A DNA stretch of 64,000 bases from NCBI RefSeq assembly GCF_024296865.1, contig NZ_CP101134.1, positions 2,852,001 through 2,916,000 of the forward strand, given 5' to 3'. The translations under genes and the position numbers were made by a program. The stretch comes from Sphingobacterium sp. LZ7M1 (GTDB taxonomy: Bacteria; Bacteroidota; Bacteroidia; Sphingobacteriales; Sphingobacteriaceae). Shown here piece after piece: positions 54,117-62,646 of this stretch (positions are counted from its first letter, which is position 1; every line of letters begins with the position of its first letter). The notes under the pieces are model-generated. The model was not told where the DNA came from and ran no database searches. It saw only the letters and a list, made by a program, of their open reading frames with translations.

Positions 54117-56413
54117 TTCTTCAACTTCGGCATTGCCCCCATTTCAAGTTTCAATGTACCGCCCTTCAGGAGGTCCGCATGGCTGATCTGCATCTTTTCC
54201 AAAGGTTTTCCATTTAAGCTTGCAGATTGTATATAGATGTTTTCTTTAGAATTACCGGTAGCTACAATATTGAACTGCTTCCCATTGTCAAGCTTGAAAG
54301 TAATTTCCTCAAAAACTGGACTTGTGATTTCATAGACCGGATCTCCAGGAGCAATAGGATGAATACCTGAAGCCGCAAGGACATACCAAGCCGACATTTG
54401 ACCTACATCCTCATTTCCTGTCAAGCCTTCCACCTCATTTTTATAGGCATGCTCACAGATGTAACGAGTCCATTTTTGAGTCAGCTCCGGCGCTCCTAAC
54501 CTATTGAACAGAAAGGGAACATGATGAACTGGTTCGTTGGCATGGTTATAATACTTATTCCACAAGAAATCCTTCGGGGTATTTTCAAAGAATGCAGTCA
54601 AATCCGCCAATACCTTTTTCCGGCCACCCATTAACTCCACCATACCTTCAACATCATGCGGTACAAACCAACCTTGCTGATATGAATTCGCTTCAATACT
54701 GCCGTACCATTCCTTCATTCGGCCTTCCTCTGGCCATTTCTCCCACGACCCATCCTGATGTTTGGGCCTAAACCAATCCTTTCTAGAATCAAATATATTC
54801 CTATAGAACTGGCCACGTTTCATATATTTCTCATAAATATCCTTTTTGCCCATATTTTTGGCCATTTGGGCAATGCACCAATCCGTATACGCATATTCCA
54901 AAGTTTCAGAAATGCTAAAGCCTGATTCAACCGGAACATACCCTAGGTCAGAATTCCCAAACTTTTCCGAGGTTTTGATCATCAGGTCCAAAGCTTCCTC
55001 TTGGTTAAATCCACGGATTCCCTTTGCATAGGCATCCGCAATCACCGCCAGAGCCGGATTGCCGATCATACAACCACTATAAGCATTGAAAAACTCCCAA
55101 CGCTCTAAATAATTCTTATTGCTTTGCTGAGCTAGGCTGATCAAGGAATTTATCTCTTCATTGACCATCTTTGGATTGATAATCGTCTGCAATGGAAATT
55201 GACTCCTGAAAACATCCCAGCCACTAAAGATGGTCCTTTTGGTAAAACCTTCCGATTCATGCACCTTTCCATTTGGCCTTGGATATCGCCCATCGACATC
55301 CGTAATGTTCCTTGGATCAATCATGGTATGATAAAGTGCCGTATAGAATATTGATTTTGCGTCTTCCGTCCCACCTTTTACATCTATTTTACCTAAAGCA
55401 TCATCCCAGGCCTTTTGGGCCAGCTCCTGCATGGTCCTAAAGTTCTTCCCTTTCACATCGGCAAAGAAATTATTTTCAGCTCCTTCCATATCTGTGAAAG
55501 AAATCCCCACCTTCAGCAATACCTGTTCTTGATCTCTTGTAGGAAACTCCAGATAAAACCCAACATGGTCGGCTTCAACAGCAGAAGCTCCAGGAATGAC
55601 CTTTGCCCGTTCCAGCATACGCTGATAATCAAGGCTCGCAACATCCTTATTTTTCCGCTCCTGTCCATCGGGCACATCCTGTGCCCAGAATCCATAATTT
55701 AACAAGGGTTTGCTAAATTCCGCATAAAAGTAAACGGTATAATCGGGATGCCCATCTCCATCGCCCCAACCCCCTCCAGTTGAATCACATTTAATCCAAC
55801 CCTTGATGGTATTGCCATCTACAACCTCCACAGACTGTCGGGTAGAAGTTCCACCGACCCTTCTCGCCAAATCAATCTGAATCCTCGAGGTATCATTTTC
55901 AGGAAAAGTAAACCGAAGCATACCGCCATAGGGAGATGCTGTAGCTTCCGCCTTAATCTGATAGCGGTCTAAGTACACCGAATAATATCCTGCCTTAGCA
56001 GTTTCTGAGTTCTTATCATACGTAGATCTATAGCCTTGGAGCTCACCTGAACCTTCCTTTCCAGCAATTACATGTAATGGACCCGTACTGGGCATCACTA
56101 AAAAATTCCCCAAATCTCCATACCACCCTACTCCACTCATCTGTGTAAAGGCAAAACCTTCAATGGTTTTATGCTCATAGCTATATCCAGAGCCATTATC
56201 ACCCCCTGTAATGGTATTGGGACTGACCTGTGTCATACCAAATGGAGTGGCAGCACCCGGAAAAGTTTTTCCAAGTCCATGGTAGGAACTTGCCGTGTTG
56301 GTGCTTGCCCCAATAAATGGATTCACATATCTTGAAGCACCAACGGGAGATTGCGCCTCAACAGTAATGGCCAAGCTTACAAAAAATACGGAAACTATGG
56401 ATTTTAAAAACAT
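54113..56413 (-). CDS. Secreted GH92 alpha-mannosidase
   Basis: 766 residues from the ATG at 56413 giving signal peptide MFLKSIVSVFFVSLAITVEA. GH92 hallmarks: VNPFIGASTNTASSYHGLGK, GWYGDLGNFLVMP, HTMIDPRNITDVDGRYP and GNEDVGQMSAWY (666-677) with the catalytic acid/base region. GH92 enzymes are Ca-dependent inverting exo-alpha-mannosidases acting on N-glycans or fungal mannan, usually periplasmic or surface-attached. It is followed upstream by the glycerate kinase gene on the same strand 27 bp away, so it may be last in that operon. Confidence 0.93.
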   Translation of the reverse strand: MFLKSIVSVFFVSLAITVEAQSPVGASRYVNPFIGASTNTASSYHGLGKTFPGAATPFGMTQVSPNTITGGDNGSGYSYEHKTIEGFAFTQMSGVGWYGDLGNFLVMPSTGPLHVIAGKEGSGELQGYRSTYDKNSETAKAGYYSVYLDRYQIKAEATASPYGGMLRFTFPENDTSRIQIDLARRVGGTSTRQSVEVVDGNTIKGWIKCDSTGGGWGDGDGHPDYTVYFYAEFSKPLLNYGFWAQDVPDGQERKNKDVASLDYQRMLERAKVIPGASAVEADHVGFYLEFPTRDQEQVLLKVGISFTDMEGAENNFFADVKGKNFRTMQELAQKAWDDALGKIDVKGGTEDAKSIFYTALYHTMIDPRNITDVDGRYPRPNGKVHESEGFTKRTIFSGWDVFRSQFPLQTIINPKMVNEEINSLISLAQQSNKNYLERWEFFNAYSGCMIGNPALAVIADAYAKGIRGFNQEEALDLMIKTSEKFGNSDLGYVPVESGFSISETLEYAYTDWCIAQMAKNMGKKDIYEKYMKRGQFYRNIFDSRKDWFRPKHQDGSWEKWPEEGRMKEWYGSIEANSYQQGWFVPHDVEGMVELMGGRKKVLADLTAFFENTPKDFLWNKYYNHANEPVHHVPFLFNRLGAPELTQKWTRYICEHAYKNEVEGLTGNEDVGQMSAWYVLAASGIHPIAPGDPVYEITSPVFEEITFKLDNGKQFNIVATGNSKENIYIQSASLNGKPLEKMQISHADLLKGGTLKLEMGAMPKLKN

Positions 56414-56440
56414 GTATTTATCTAAATAATGATTCAATTG

Positions 56441-57577
56441 TTATTTCACCTGCCCAAGCATCTTGCCTAATTGCAGGGCAGTTCGAAGAAGGTTCTTTTC
56501 TGTATGCTTTATGGACAACTCCAATTCCTCTGGTTGATTTCCAATAGGCAGCAACATCAGGAAATAATCCTGCAGTTCTTTTGGAATCTTCAAGGGGATT
56601 TTTCCGGCCAATCCAATACAAGGAATTTGTCTTTCCTTGGCTTTGGCAGCCACGACTACCGGCGCTTTCCCTTCTAATGATTGACTATCTATGCTCCCTT
56701 CCCCAGTGATCAGTAAATCTACTTGTGCCAAAGCTGCATCAAAACCTGTTATCTCACAGAAATAGGATGCTCCTTTTTTTAGATCAGCATTCAAGAATAC
56801 GGAAAATGCAGCTGCAAGCCCTCCAGCAGCACCTCCTCCCTTCATACCGTTCAATGATTTTTGAACCGTTTTTTTTGTCAATCGGTCAAAGCTTTTCAAA
56901 AACTCCTCCAATTTTTCGATATCTTCTTCACTTGCTCCCTTTTGCGGACCAAAAACCCTTGCCGCCCCATTTATTCCCAACAATTTATTCTCAACATCAC
57001 AAAGAACAGTAAACTCACAACCTAAGATCCTTTCCTTGAATTTCGAAATGTCCATAGAATCCACCTTTTCAAAATCATTTGGTAAGGGCTCTATCACTGC
57101 ACCTCTTTTATCCCGAAACTCTAGACCCATCGCTTGCAGCATACCTATTCCAGCATCAACGGTAACTGAACCGCCCAAACAGATCACAAAATCCCTGATA
57201 CCTGAATCAATCAATGCTGAAATCAATTGCCCTAACCCTTTGCTACTTGATTTCAATGGACTTTTAAGTTTGTTCTGGATTGATTTAAATCCTGAGGTCT
57301 CTGCCACCTCAATAACAGCGCATTTGCCAGAATCAATCAGACCATAACTAGCTTTTGTTTTCTTTAGGTAAGCACCAGCAACCTTCATGCTCTTTATTTC
57401 TCCATTCAACTGCTTACAGATGAGAATAGAGCTATAGTCACCGCCATCTCCAATAGGAAATTTGGAAATATTAGCCTGGATCCCACTGGATTTCAAACCT
57501 TTTTCAATTGCATCCGCGACCTTATCTGCCTTTAGGCTATTTTTGAAACTATTGGGTGATATTAAAATGTTGAGCAT
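56441..57577 (-). CDS. Glycerate kinase (GlxK/GarK family)
   Basis: 378 residues from the ATG at 57577, whose first base pair-overlap with the upstream stop (TAATG) supports this start over the ATG at 57604. Family text: ILISPNSFKNSLKADKVADA, FPIGDGGDYSSI, CLGGSVTVDAGIGMLQAMG, GMKGGGAAGGLAAAFSVFL and LLITGEGSIDSQSLEGKAPV. It phosphorylates D-glycerate to 2-phosphoglycerate. Coupled to the hydroxypyruvate reductase upstream, forming a two-step route from hydroxypyruvate or glyoxylate-derived carbon into glycolysis. Confidence 0.92.
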   Translation of the reverse strand: MLNILISPNSFKNSLKADKVADAIEKGLKSSGIQANISKFPIGDGGDYSSILICKQLNGEIKSMKVAGAYLKKTKASYGLIDSGKCAVIEVAETSGFKSIQNKLKSPLKSSSKGLGQLISALIDSGIRDFVICLGGSVTVDAGIGMLQAMGLEFRDKRGAVIEPLPNDFEKVDSMDISKFKERILGCEFTVLCDVENKLLGINGAARVFGPQKGASEEDIEKLEEFLKSFDRLTKKTVQKSLNGMKGGGAAGGLAAAFSVFLNADLKKGASYFCEITGFDAALAQVDLLITGEGSIDSQSLEGKAPVVVAAKAKERQIPCIGLAGKIPLKIPKELQDYFLMLLPIGNQPEELELSIKHTEKNLLRTALQLGKMLGQVK

Positions 57578-58551
57578 TAAGAATAGACTTCTGGATTTAA
57601 ACAAGTTTTCAATTTTTCTCCTTCGACAAAGGCAACAATATTCTCTGCCGCAATTCTCGCCATTCCTCCTCTAGCCTCAATGGTTGCTGAACCTATATGT
57701 GGTAATACACAGACCCGTTCATGTTTTAAAAGTGGATTATCGGGCAACATCGGTTCAGGATCCGTCACATCTAAGCCTGCACCCCAAACTTTGCCCGCAT
57801 TTAGCGCTTCATCCAAATCCTTTTCATTGATAAAGCCACCCCTTGCCGTATTTACAATAATCGAAGTATCCTTCATCTGCTCAAATACCTCTTTATTAAA
57901 CAAACCTCGGTATTCAGGAGCATAATTGGCATGTATTGATAATACATCAGATTGCGCTAGGAGTTCTTCAAAACTCACATACTTTGCTCCCAACTTCTCT
58001 TCCAATTCTTCATTTCTATTCCTGTTATGGTATATGATCGGCATTTCATAAGCTGCTTTGCATTTTATGGCCATCTCATATCCTATCCTTCCCAATCCAA
58101 ATACACCCAAGGTCTTACCATAAAGCTCTTGGCCTAAATTTGCAATCGGATTGAAATACTTAAATCTAACTCCTACACGTACTTGATTGCTATGGAAGGA
58201 TGCCAATCGAGAAACCATTAACATCAACATAAAGGAAATATCAGATGTTGCCTTACTCAGAACATCTGGAGTATTGGAAACAGGTATCCTTCTCCGGGTA
58301 GCCTCTTCTAAATCTACTTGATCAAAGCCGACCGAGAATAGCGATACAGCCTTCACCGAAGGGCAGAGGTCAAAAAACTTCGCATCAATCTTATAGGCTC
58401 CAATATTGAGGATCGCATCACATTGTTGACAATACGATATCCACTCATCATAGGATATTTCTGGATTTTCAGGCATTATTAGATCGATATCAGGTCTAGC
58501 CAGCATTTTCATGCCGACTTCAGGGATAAGTTTATTTATGAAGATCTTCAT
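57577..58551 (-). CDS. D-2-hydroxyacid dehydrogenase, probable hydroxypyruvate/glyoxylate reductase
   Basis: 324 residues. NAD(P)-binding GVFGLGRIGYEMAIKC (about 148-163), then the catalytic trio: Arg in NTARGGFINE, Glu in DVTDPEPML and His in LPHIGSATIE. Adjacent glycerate kinase indicates reduction of hydroxypyruvate to D-glycerate, or glyoxylate to glycolate. First gene of the minus-strand unit that also includes the kinase and probably GH92. Confidence 0.9.
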   Translation of the reverse strand: MKIFINKLIPEVGMKMLARPDIDLIMPENPEISYDEWISYCQQCDAILNIGAYKIDAKFFDLCPSVKAVSLFSVGFDQVDLEEATRRRIPVSNTPDVLSKATSDISFMLMLMVSRLASFHSNQVRVGVRFKYFNPIANLGQELYGKTLGVFGLGRIGYEMAIKCKAAYEMPIIYHNRNRNEELEEKLGAKYVSFEELLAQSDVLSIHANYAPEYRGLFNKEVFEQMKDTSIIVNTARGGFINEKDLDEALNAGKVWGAGLDVTDPEPMLPDNPLLKHERVCVLPHIGSATIEARGGMARIAAENIVAFVEGEKLKTCLNPEVYS

Positions 58552-58675
58552 GTTGAATTGGTTTTTTGTGCAATAAGTTTAATATACTAAAAATGTATCG
58601 TTTTTAGGTAGACTGGCTATACTTCAATCTAAACATCACGTCTATTGGTAATATTAAGCATAGAGATTCTACCAA

Positions 58676-58801
58676 ATGGTTAACACCAAAAATCAGCGGT
58701 TGTTGTTGGTGAAAAATGAAAATTACGATACTGCAAAACAAAATCTTTTGAAAGGGAAAAAACCTGCAATTACTAAAATTGTTGCTTATCGTACCTCATA
58801 A
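58676..58801 (+). CDS. Possible 41-codon basic small ORF
   Basis: ATG at 58676 reads MVNTKNQRLLLVKNENYDTA and continues Lys-rich to TAA at 58799-58801. It lies in a 389-bp gap that otherwise holds nothing recognised. Composition is plausible for a small basic protein, but AT-rich DNA can produce such a frame by chance, and no clear ribosome site is visible. Confidence 0.3.
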   Translation: MVNTKNQRLLLVKNENYDTAKQNLLKGKKPAITKIVAYRTS

Positions 58802-58940
58802 CATGCATTGCACTTTCAATGTCATGATCCATCAACATATTGCCCAATTATTAAGTTTATATTAACTTTCTGAACCATGACAAATTGAAGCAAATCTATT
58901 GCTAGATTTATACTAGTAATCAGATAGATAGATAAATATC

Positions 58941-59189
58941 ATGACACATAAGATTCAAGAATTAAGCGAAGCCGAATTACTGAGACGGTTGAGCAGATTG
59001 AAGACCTTAACCTCAATTCATGTTATTGCACTAGGTCTTTATTGGGTTTCTTCACTTGCATTAGGCATAGTCGTAGAACATATGTATGTCTGGCTCTTCA
59101 GCATCATATCCTTCCCTATCCTGATTTTGAACGTGAAAGCAATCAACGAAATAAAAGAAGAATTTCAAATCAGAAAAACCATGGTTTAG
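58941..59189 (+). CDS. Small two-helix membrane protein
   Basis: 82 residues: an amphipathic start (HKIQELSEAELLRRLSRLKT), two hydrophobic helices at about 25-46 and 48-65, and a charged tail EIKEEFQIRKTMV. The layout is that of small inner-membrane redox-less two-TM proteins common in Bacteroidota; no function assigned. Monocistronic, with a terminator 75 bp after the stop. Confidence 0.65.
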   Translation: MTHKIQELSEAELLRRLSRLKTLTSIHVIALGLYWVSSLALGIVVEHMYVWLFSIISFPILILNVKAINEIKEEFQIRKTMV

Positions 59190-59262
59190 ATATGATTTGT
59201 TAAAGCTATAAAAATAGATTTCGAGCCGATACGTATTAATAATTTAGTATTGTTTTTAATTG

Positions 59263-59298
59263 AAAGAAGGTCAATGTCAACTTGACCTTCTTTTTATA
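59263..59298 (+). terminator. Terminator
   Basis: Perfect 12-bp stem AAAGAAGGTCAA / TTGACCTTCTTT with seven-base loop and T-run. Confidence 0.85.
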
Positions 59299-59470
59299 TG
59301 ACCTCCTAATGCGCTTTAGAGCAGGATTCATCTGCTATTGTAACGAAATGTTTAATTATTGTTACAATCAAAAACAAAAAATCGCCCTTTATTGAATCTC
59401 AATACAGATTCACTTGTTAAGAAAAGTTAAGACTTTAAATTTCCCTTGCAATTCTTATAGATTTGCTTCC

Positions 59471-60100
59471 ATGATTAAACATATGTATTTAAAATTATCA
59501 GCCGTTATATTAGGATTAAGCATTTCAGGAAATGCATTAGCACAAGAATCAGATTCAGTAGTATATAAAGAGAACAAAGAAAAGGCAATCAAATTTGCTG
59601 TCAACAAAAACATCAATGCAGCATTGCCCCTTCTCACTTCATGTTACCAAAAGAACATGGAAGATAAAGAGGTTCAAACCATGATCTCTGCGTCATTGAT
59701 CAGTATTGCATCTGATCAGAACAACTTACAAGGTTCTTTGGATAGTATTGATTCATGGACTGCCAAGTTTCCTTTCCTACAAAATGACAAACAAGTCCGT
59801 AAGCTATATACGATCAATGCTAATCAATTAGCATTCCTTAGCTTCCAGGAAGAGAATATCGAAAAATCCTTGGCCTACCATGATCTGGTAATTGAAGAGT
59901 TATCAAAAAATCAGGACCTAGGACTGAAAGACAATAAAGATCTAATTTCATTTGCCGTTAGCCTCGCAGCGGACCAACTTGAAAAGAAAGAATTCAGGAT
60001 TGCCAGAAAGATCGCCAGCGAAAGCTTAGCCTATTTCAACGATCCAGAACTCAAAAAGATGTTAAAATACATGGATGATAAAAACTTGGGACTTAATTAA
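59471..60100 (+). CDS. Secreted TPR-like protein, unknown
   Basis: 209 residues from the ATG at 59471; another at 59483 (MYLKLSAVILGLSISGNALA) is equally good and gives the same signal peptide. The mature part is helical with TPR-like spacing: KAIKFAVNKNINAALPLLTS, SLAYHDLVIEELSKNQ and QLEKKEFRIARKIASESLAY. Probably a periplasmic scaffold or cargo-binding protein. Monocistronic; its stop codon lies inside the terminator stem. Confidence 0.65.
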   Translation: MIKHMYLKLSAVILGLSISGNALAQESDSVVYKENKEKAIKFAVNKNINAALPLLTSCYQKNMEDKEVQTMISASLISIASDQNNLQGSLDSIDSWTAKFPFLQNDKQVRKLYTINANQLAFLSFQEENIEKSLAYHDLVIEELSKNQDLGLKDNKDLISFAVSLAADQLEKKEFRIARKIASESLAYFNDPELKKMLKYMDDKNLGLN

Positions 60101-60114
60101 GTCCCATTTTTTTT
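60087..60114 (+). terminator. Terminator overlapping the stop codon
   Basis: Perfect 20-bp palindrome TGGGACTTAATTAAGTCCCA followed by TTTTTTTT; it contains the TAA stop of the upstream gene. Confidence 0.8.
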
Positions 60115-60190
60115 GAGCGTATTTATCCCCTATAATACGTTTTCAGTTTAATTATAGCAGACAATGATAGTAGGTTTTGTTTTTTTTTAT

Positions 60191-60447
60191 GTCATACGGA
60201 GGTTTATCCGAAGTATCTCGGAACTTGACAGACAATCAAAATCAAAGAAAATAAGGTAAGTTTTATTTTGTCATACTGAGGTTCATCCGAAGTATCTCGG
60301 AACTTGACAGACCATAAAAATCAAAAACAGTTTTTTTGACTGGCGTACAGTTCCTTTAATTTCGGTTATCACCCTCCATCATCCTAAAGAAGGTTAAGTT
60401 TTTTTGGTCATACTGAGGTTCATCCGAAGTATCTCGGAACTTGACAG
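60191..60447. repeat. 41-bp repeat, three copies
   Basis: GTCATACTGAGGTTCATCCG-type text ending CTCGGAACTTGACAG at 60191-60231, 60270-60310 and 60407-60447. The second and third copies continue with CATAAAAATCAAAAACAGTT. Confidence 0.85.
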
Positions 60448-60475
60448 TCCATAAAAATCAAAAACAGTTTTTCTG

Positions 60476-60745
60476 ACTGGCGAACAGTTCCTTTACTTTC
60501 GGTAAAGGATGACACGATCTTTAGGAGGAGAACCGTACAGATACCTCACTACCTGTTCAGAATCAAAATGCGCAAAAGAGGGATTCAGAGTGAAACGAAG
60601 AATCTATTTTTGTTTTTTTTGGGAAAATTTGGTCATCGTAAGATGAGGAAACTTTTTCAAATGATTGTGGTTAGTTCCGAGACCCTTCGGGGAAACCCTC
60701 AGGGTGACACAAAAAAGGGTATGGAAAAAGTTCACCCCCCATGGG
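60476..60745. repeat. About 290-bp dispersed noncoding module, copy 2
   Basis: Same order of conserved blocks as 21184-21480, with small indels and substitutions throughout; both copies are noncoding. Confidence 0.75.
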
Positions 60746-60825
60746 GATTTTTTATTAGCTGATCTAAACGAATTTAAGAGATAATCACCCTAAAGGATAA
60801 TATTGATGTTAAGATTGCATCCGGC

Positions 60826-60844
60826 GGGCGAATTCAATTCGCCC
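60826..60844. repeat. Dispersed short palindrome (island C)
   Basis: GGGCGAATT C AATTCGCCC. Compared with 20957-20975 the inner stem pairs have changed on both sides together. Confidence 0.65.
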
Positions 60845-60920
60845 CTTCTATGTTGTATTCCAAATTTTTTCTTGATTATTTGCCTCTATGGTTGTTTTTC
60901 CTTTCCCTTTCCCTTGCTTT

Positions 60921-61099
60921 GGGCCAAAGGTTGCCCAGCTGATGGTTTTTCCAACAGCTGCGATATGACAGTTACTTTTCAAACAACCTTCTATGAGCAG
61001 ACCTATGGCTGCAGTGTCTTTTTCAGTTTGTAAAGTATGGGTGCCGCAAACTACAATGAGAGCGGACGCAATGCCGCAAGGGGCGAATAGCGGTCACCC
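60921..61099 (-). ncRNA. Candidate bridge/seek RNA of the IS110 element
   Basis: Structured region 3' of the transposase: a long-range stem GGGTGCCGC (61039-61047) with GCGGTCACCC (61090-61099, one bulge), a hairpin CAGCTGATGG-TTTTT-CCAACAGCTG (60936-60960, one mismatch), and a small GGGC/GCCC stem (60921-60936). IS110-family elements encode a guide RNA in a noncoding end; IS1111-type members have it on the 3' side. Identification is inference from position and structure. Confidence 0.35.
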
Positions 61100-61126
61100 A
61101 ATTTTTTTGTGTCTATCCAAGTACCG

Positions 61127-62209
61127 TCATTTCACTACTCCAATAACATATTTTTCCCTGGTCCTCAGCACATACGCTATCCGGTTGACCAGTTTCCTTG
61201 CGACCTTGATGATCGCCAGGTTCTTTTTCATCTTCAGGCAGGCCTTTGAAAAGCCCAGGGCCAGCACCGGGTCGTTCCGCACGGCGATCCAGGATGCCTC
61301 GACCAGCATCCGCCTCAGCAGCTCGTGCCTGCGGAAGGTCAGTTCTCCGTCCGGGTCACGCTCACCTGAACTGTGCCTGGTCGGCACGATGCCGATAAAG
61401 CTGGCCAGGTGGTCGCTGTTGGCGAACCGCCGGATGTCCTCCAGCTCGACCAGCAGGCTCATGGCCGTCACCGGACCGATGCCCGGGACAGAGCGCAGCA
61501 GCGCGTAGTCCACGGCATGCACCTGCTGGGCCATCATGCTCCTGAGTTCCCGGTTCAGCTCCAGCAGGAATCCCCTGTGGTACTCCACTTTCCGGACCAG
61601 CAGCTCCAGCGTCCGCCTGCCAAATTCGCCCTTGATGTGGACATCCTCCTTCAGCCACGCCATGAACCGCCTGGACCAGTGCGTCCCGTTGTGCAGGAAG
61701 GCCTCGGGGTAGCTGATGCCATTGGTGTACAGGAATGACTTCAGCCGGTTCTTCATCCTGCCGATCTCCCTCACCGTGGAATGGCGCAGCCGCACTAGGG
61801 ACCTGGCGTCCTCACAATCGGGCGAAGGGACGTATATCCCCCGTAAGACACCGGCCCGAAGGGCCCTGCCCAGTTTCTTGCTATCTATCGGATCGCTCTT
61901 GTGGAGCAGCTCCTTCTGGGTGCTGGGGACATCGGCGGGATTGACCACGATGTTGTGGACCCCGTGCGCCTGGAGTTCGCGATGGATCCAGAAACCGCAG
62001 AACCCCGCCTCATATACCGAATGGTAGGAGGCTCCGGGATAATTTTTCCAGAGATGGTTCACCAGGACCCCCACGTTGGATTCCTGGTGGATGCACTTAA
62101 GGAACAGGTCCTTGCTGTAGATCGCAACGTTCCAGCTCTTTAGATGGACATCTATTCCGATATAGATCGGTTGTCCATCAAAATTTAAATCCGTATTTTG
62201 TCGTAGCAT
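61127..62209 (-). CDS. IS110-family transposase (DEDD recombinase)
   Basis: 360 residues from the ATG at 62209; 16 upstream in-frame codons are AT-rich and unlike the family. N-terminal DEDD/RuvC-like domain: IGIDVHLKSW, VYEAGFCGFWIHREL and HKSDPIDSKKLGRALRAG provide the acidic residues. C-terminal Tnp_20 domain: LLRSVPGIGPVTAMSLLVEL and SFIGIVPTRHSSGERDPDGE with the conserved Ser. Codon use and GC content are far above the neighbours, a clear sign of transfer. It appears intact. Confidence 0.93.
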   Translation of the reverse strand: MLRQNTDLNFDGQPIYIGIDVHLKSWNVAIYSKDLFLKCIHQESNVGVLVNHLWKNYPGASYHSVYEAGFCGFWIHRELQAHGVHNIVVNPADVPSTQKELLHKSDPIDSKKLGRALRAGVLRGIYVPSPDCEDARSLVRLRHSTVREIGRMKNRLKSFLYTNGISYPEAFLHNGTHWSRRFMAWLKEDVHIKGEFGRRTLELLVRKVEYHRGFLLELNRELRSMMAQQVHAVDYALLRSVPGIGPVTAMSLLVELEDIRRFANSDHLASFIGIVPTRHSSGERDPDGELTFRRHELLRRMLVEASWIAVRNDPVLALGFSKACLKMKKNLAIIKVARKLVNRIAYVLRTREKYVIGVVK

Positions 62210-62346
62210 AAGATTAGGATTTATGTTGTTATTTTGGTTATATAAAAATATAAACAAATAATCTTATGCTATCTCTTTGTATTAGCACGTCCTAGATACA
62301 AACATAAGGCCTACAACACCTGCTACCTTTTTAGCGAAAAGATAGT

Positions 62347-62531
62347 TCTTTCCCATGATCTTGGTCCATCCTCGCATCCCTTCCATCCTGGTTCTATCCC
62401 ATGATCTTGGTCCATCCTCCTATCCTTTTCATCCTGGTTCATCCCCTGATCTAGCTCCATCCTCTCATCCCTTCCATCCTGGTTCTTTCCCATGATCTTG
62501 GTCCATCCTCGCATCCCTTCCATCCTGGTTC
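62347..62531 (-). repeat. Dispersed 46-bp repeat, four units, inverted (island C)
   Basis: Four tandem units, GATC words at 62357, 62403, 62448 and 62494 (spacing 46, 45, 46). On the minus strand each reads GAACCAGGATGGAAGGGATG followed by a GAGGATGGACCAAGATC-type word. Its apparent open frame is only repeat translation. Confidence 0.88.
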
Positions 62532-62565
62532 AAAAAAAGCAACCCCTTCTGGGGTTGCTTTTTTA
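62532..62565 (-). terminator. htpG terminator
   Basis: Perfect stem GCAACCCC / GGGGTTGC with loop TTCT, T-runs on both strands; 80 bp after the htpG stop. Confidence 0.85.
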
Positions 62566-62646
62566 TCTACATAAATATTTCCTGAAACATGAAATCATCC
62601 TCTTGAAACATCAGCAAAGTCTCAAATCTCACATCTCATATCTATT

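Larger units (their letters stand above)
60845..62335 (-). mobile_element. IS110-family insertion sequence (ends approximate)
   Basis: A GC-rich transposase gene with a short AT-rich 5' side and about 280 bp of structured noncoding DNA 3' of it. IS110 elements lack clear terminal inverted repeats and target-site duplications, so the ends are placed only by the flanking repeats: a palindrome at 60826-60844 and 46-bp units from 62347. No other copy is in the window. Confidence 0.6.

Noticed and set aside
60803..62143. Several plus-strand open frames opposite the IS110 transposase
   Set aside because: High-GC antisense frames of a clear transposase gene, with no family features.
62323..62523. 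Open frame of 66 codons rich in Gly, Asp, Met
   Set aside because: It is only a translation of the 46-bp repeat array; the period is visible in the peptide.
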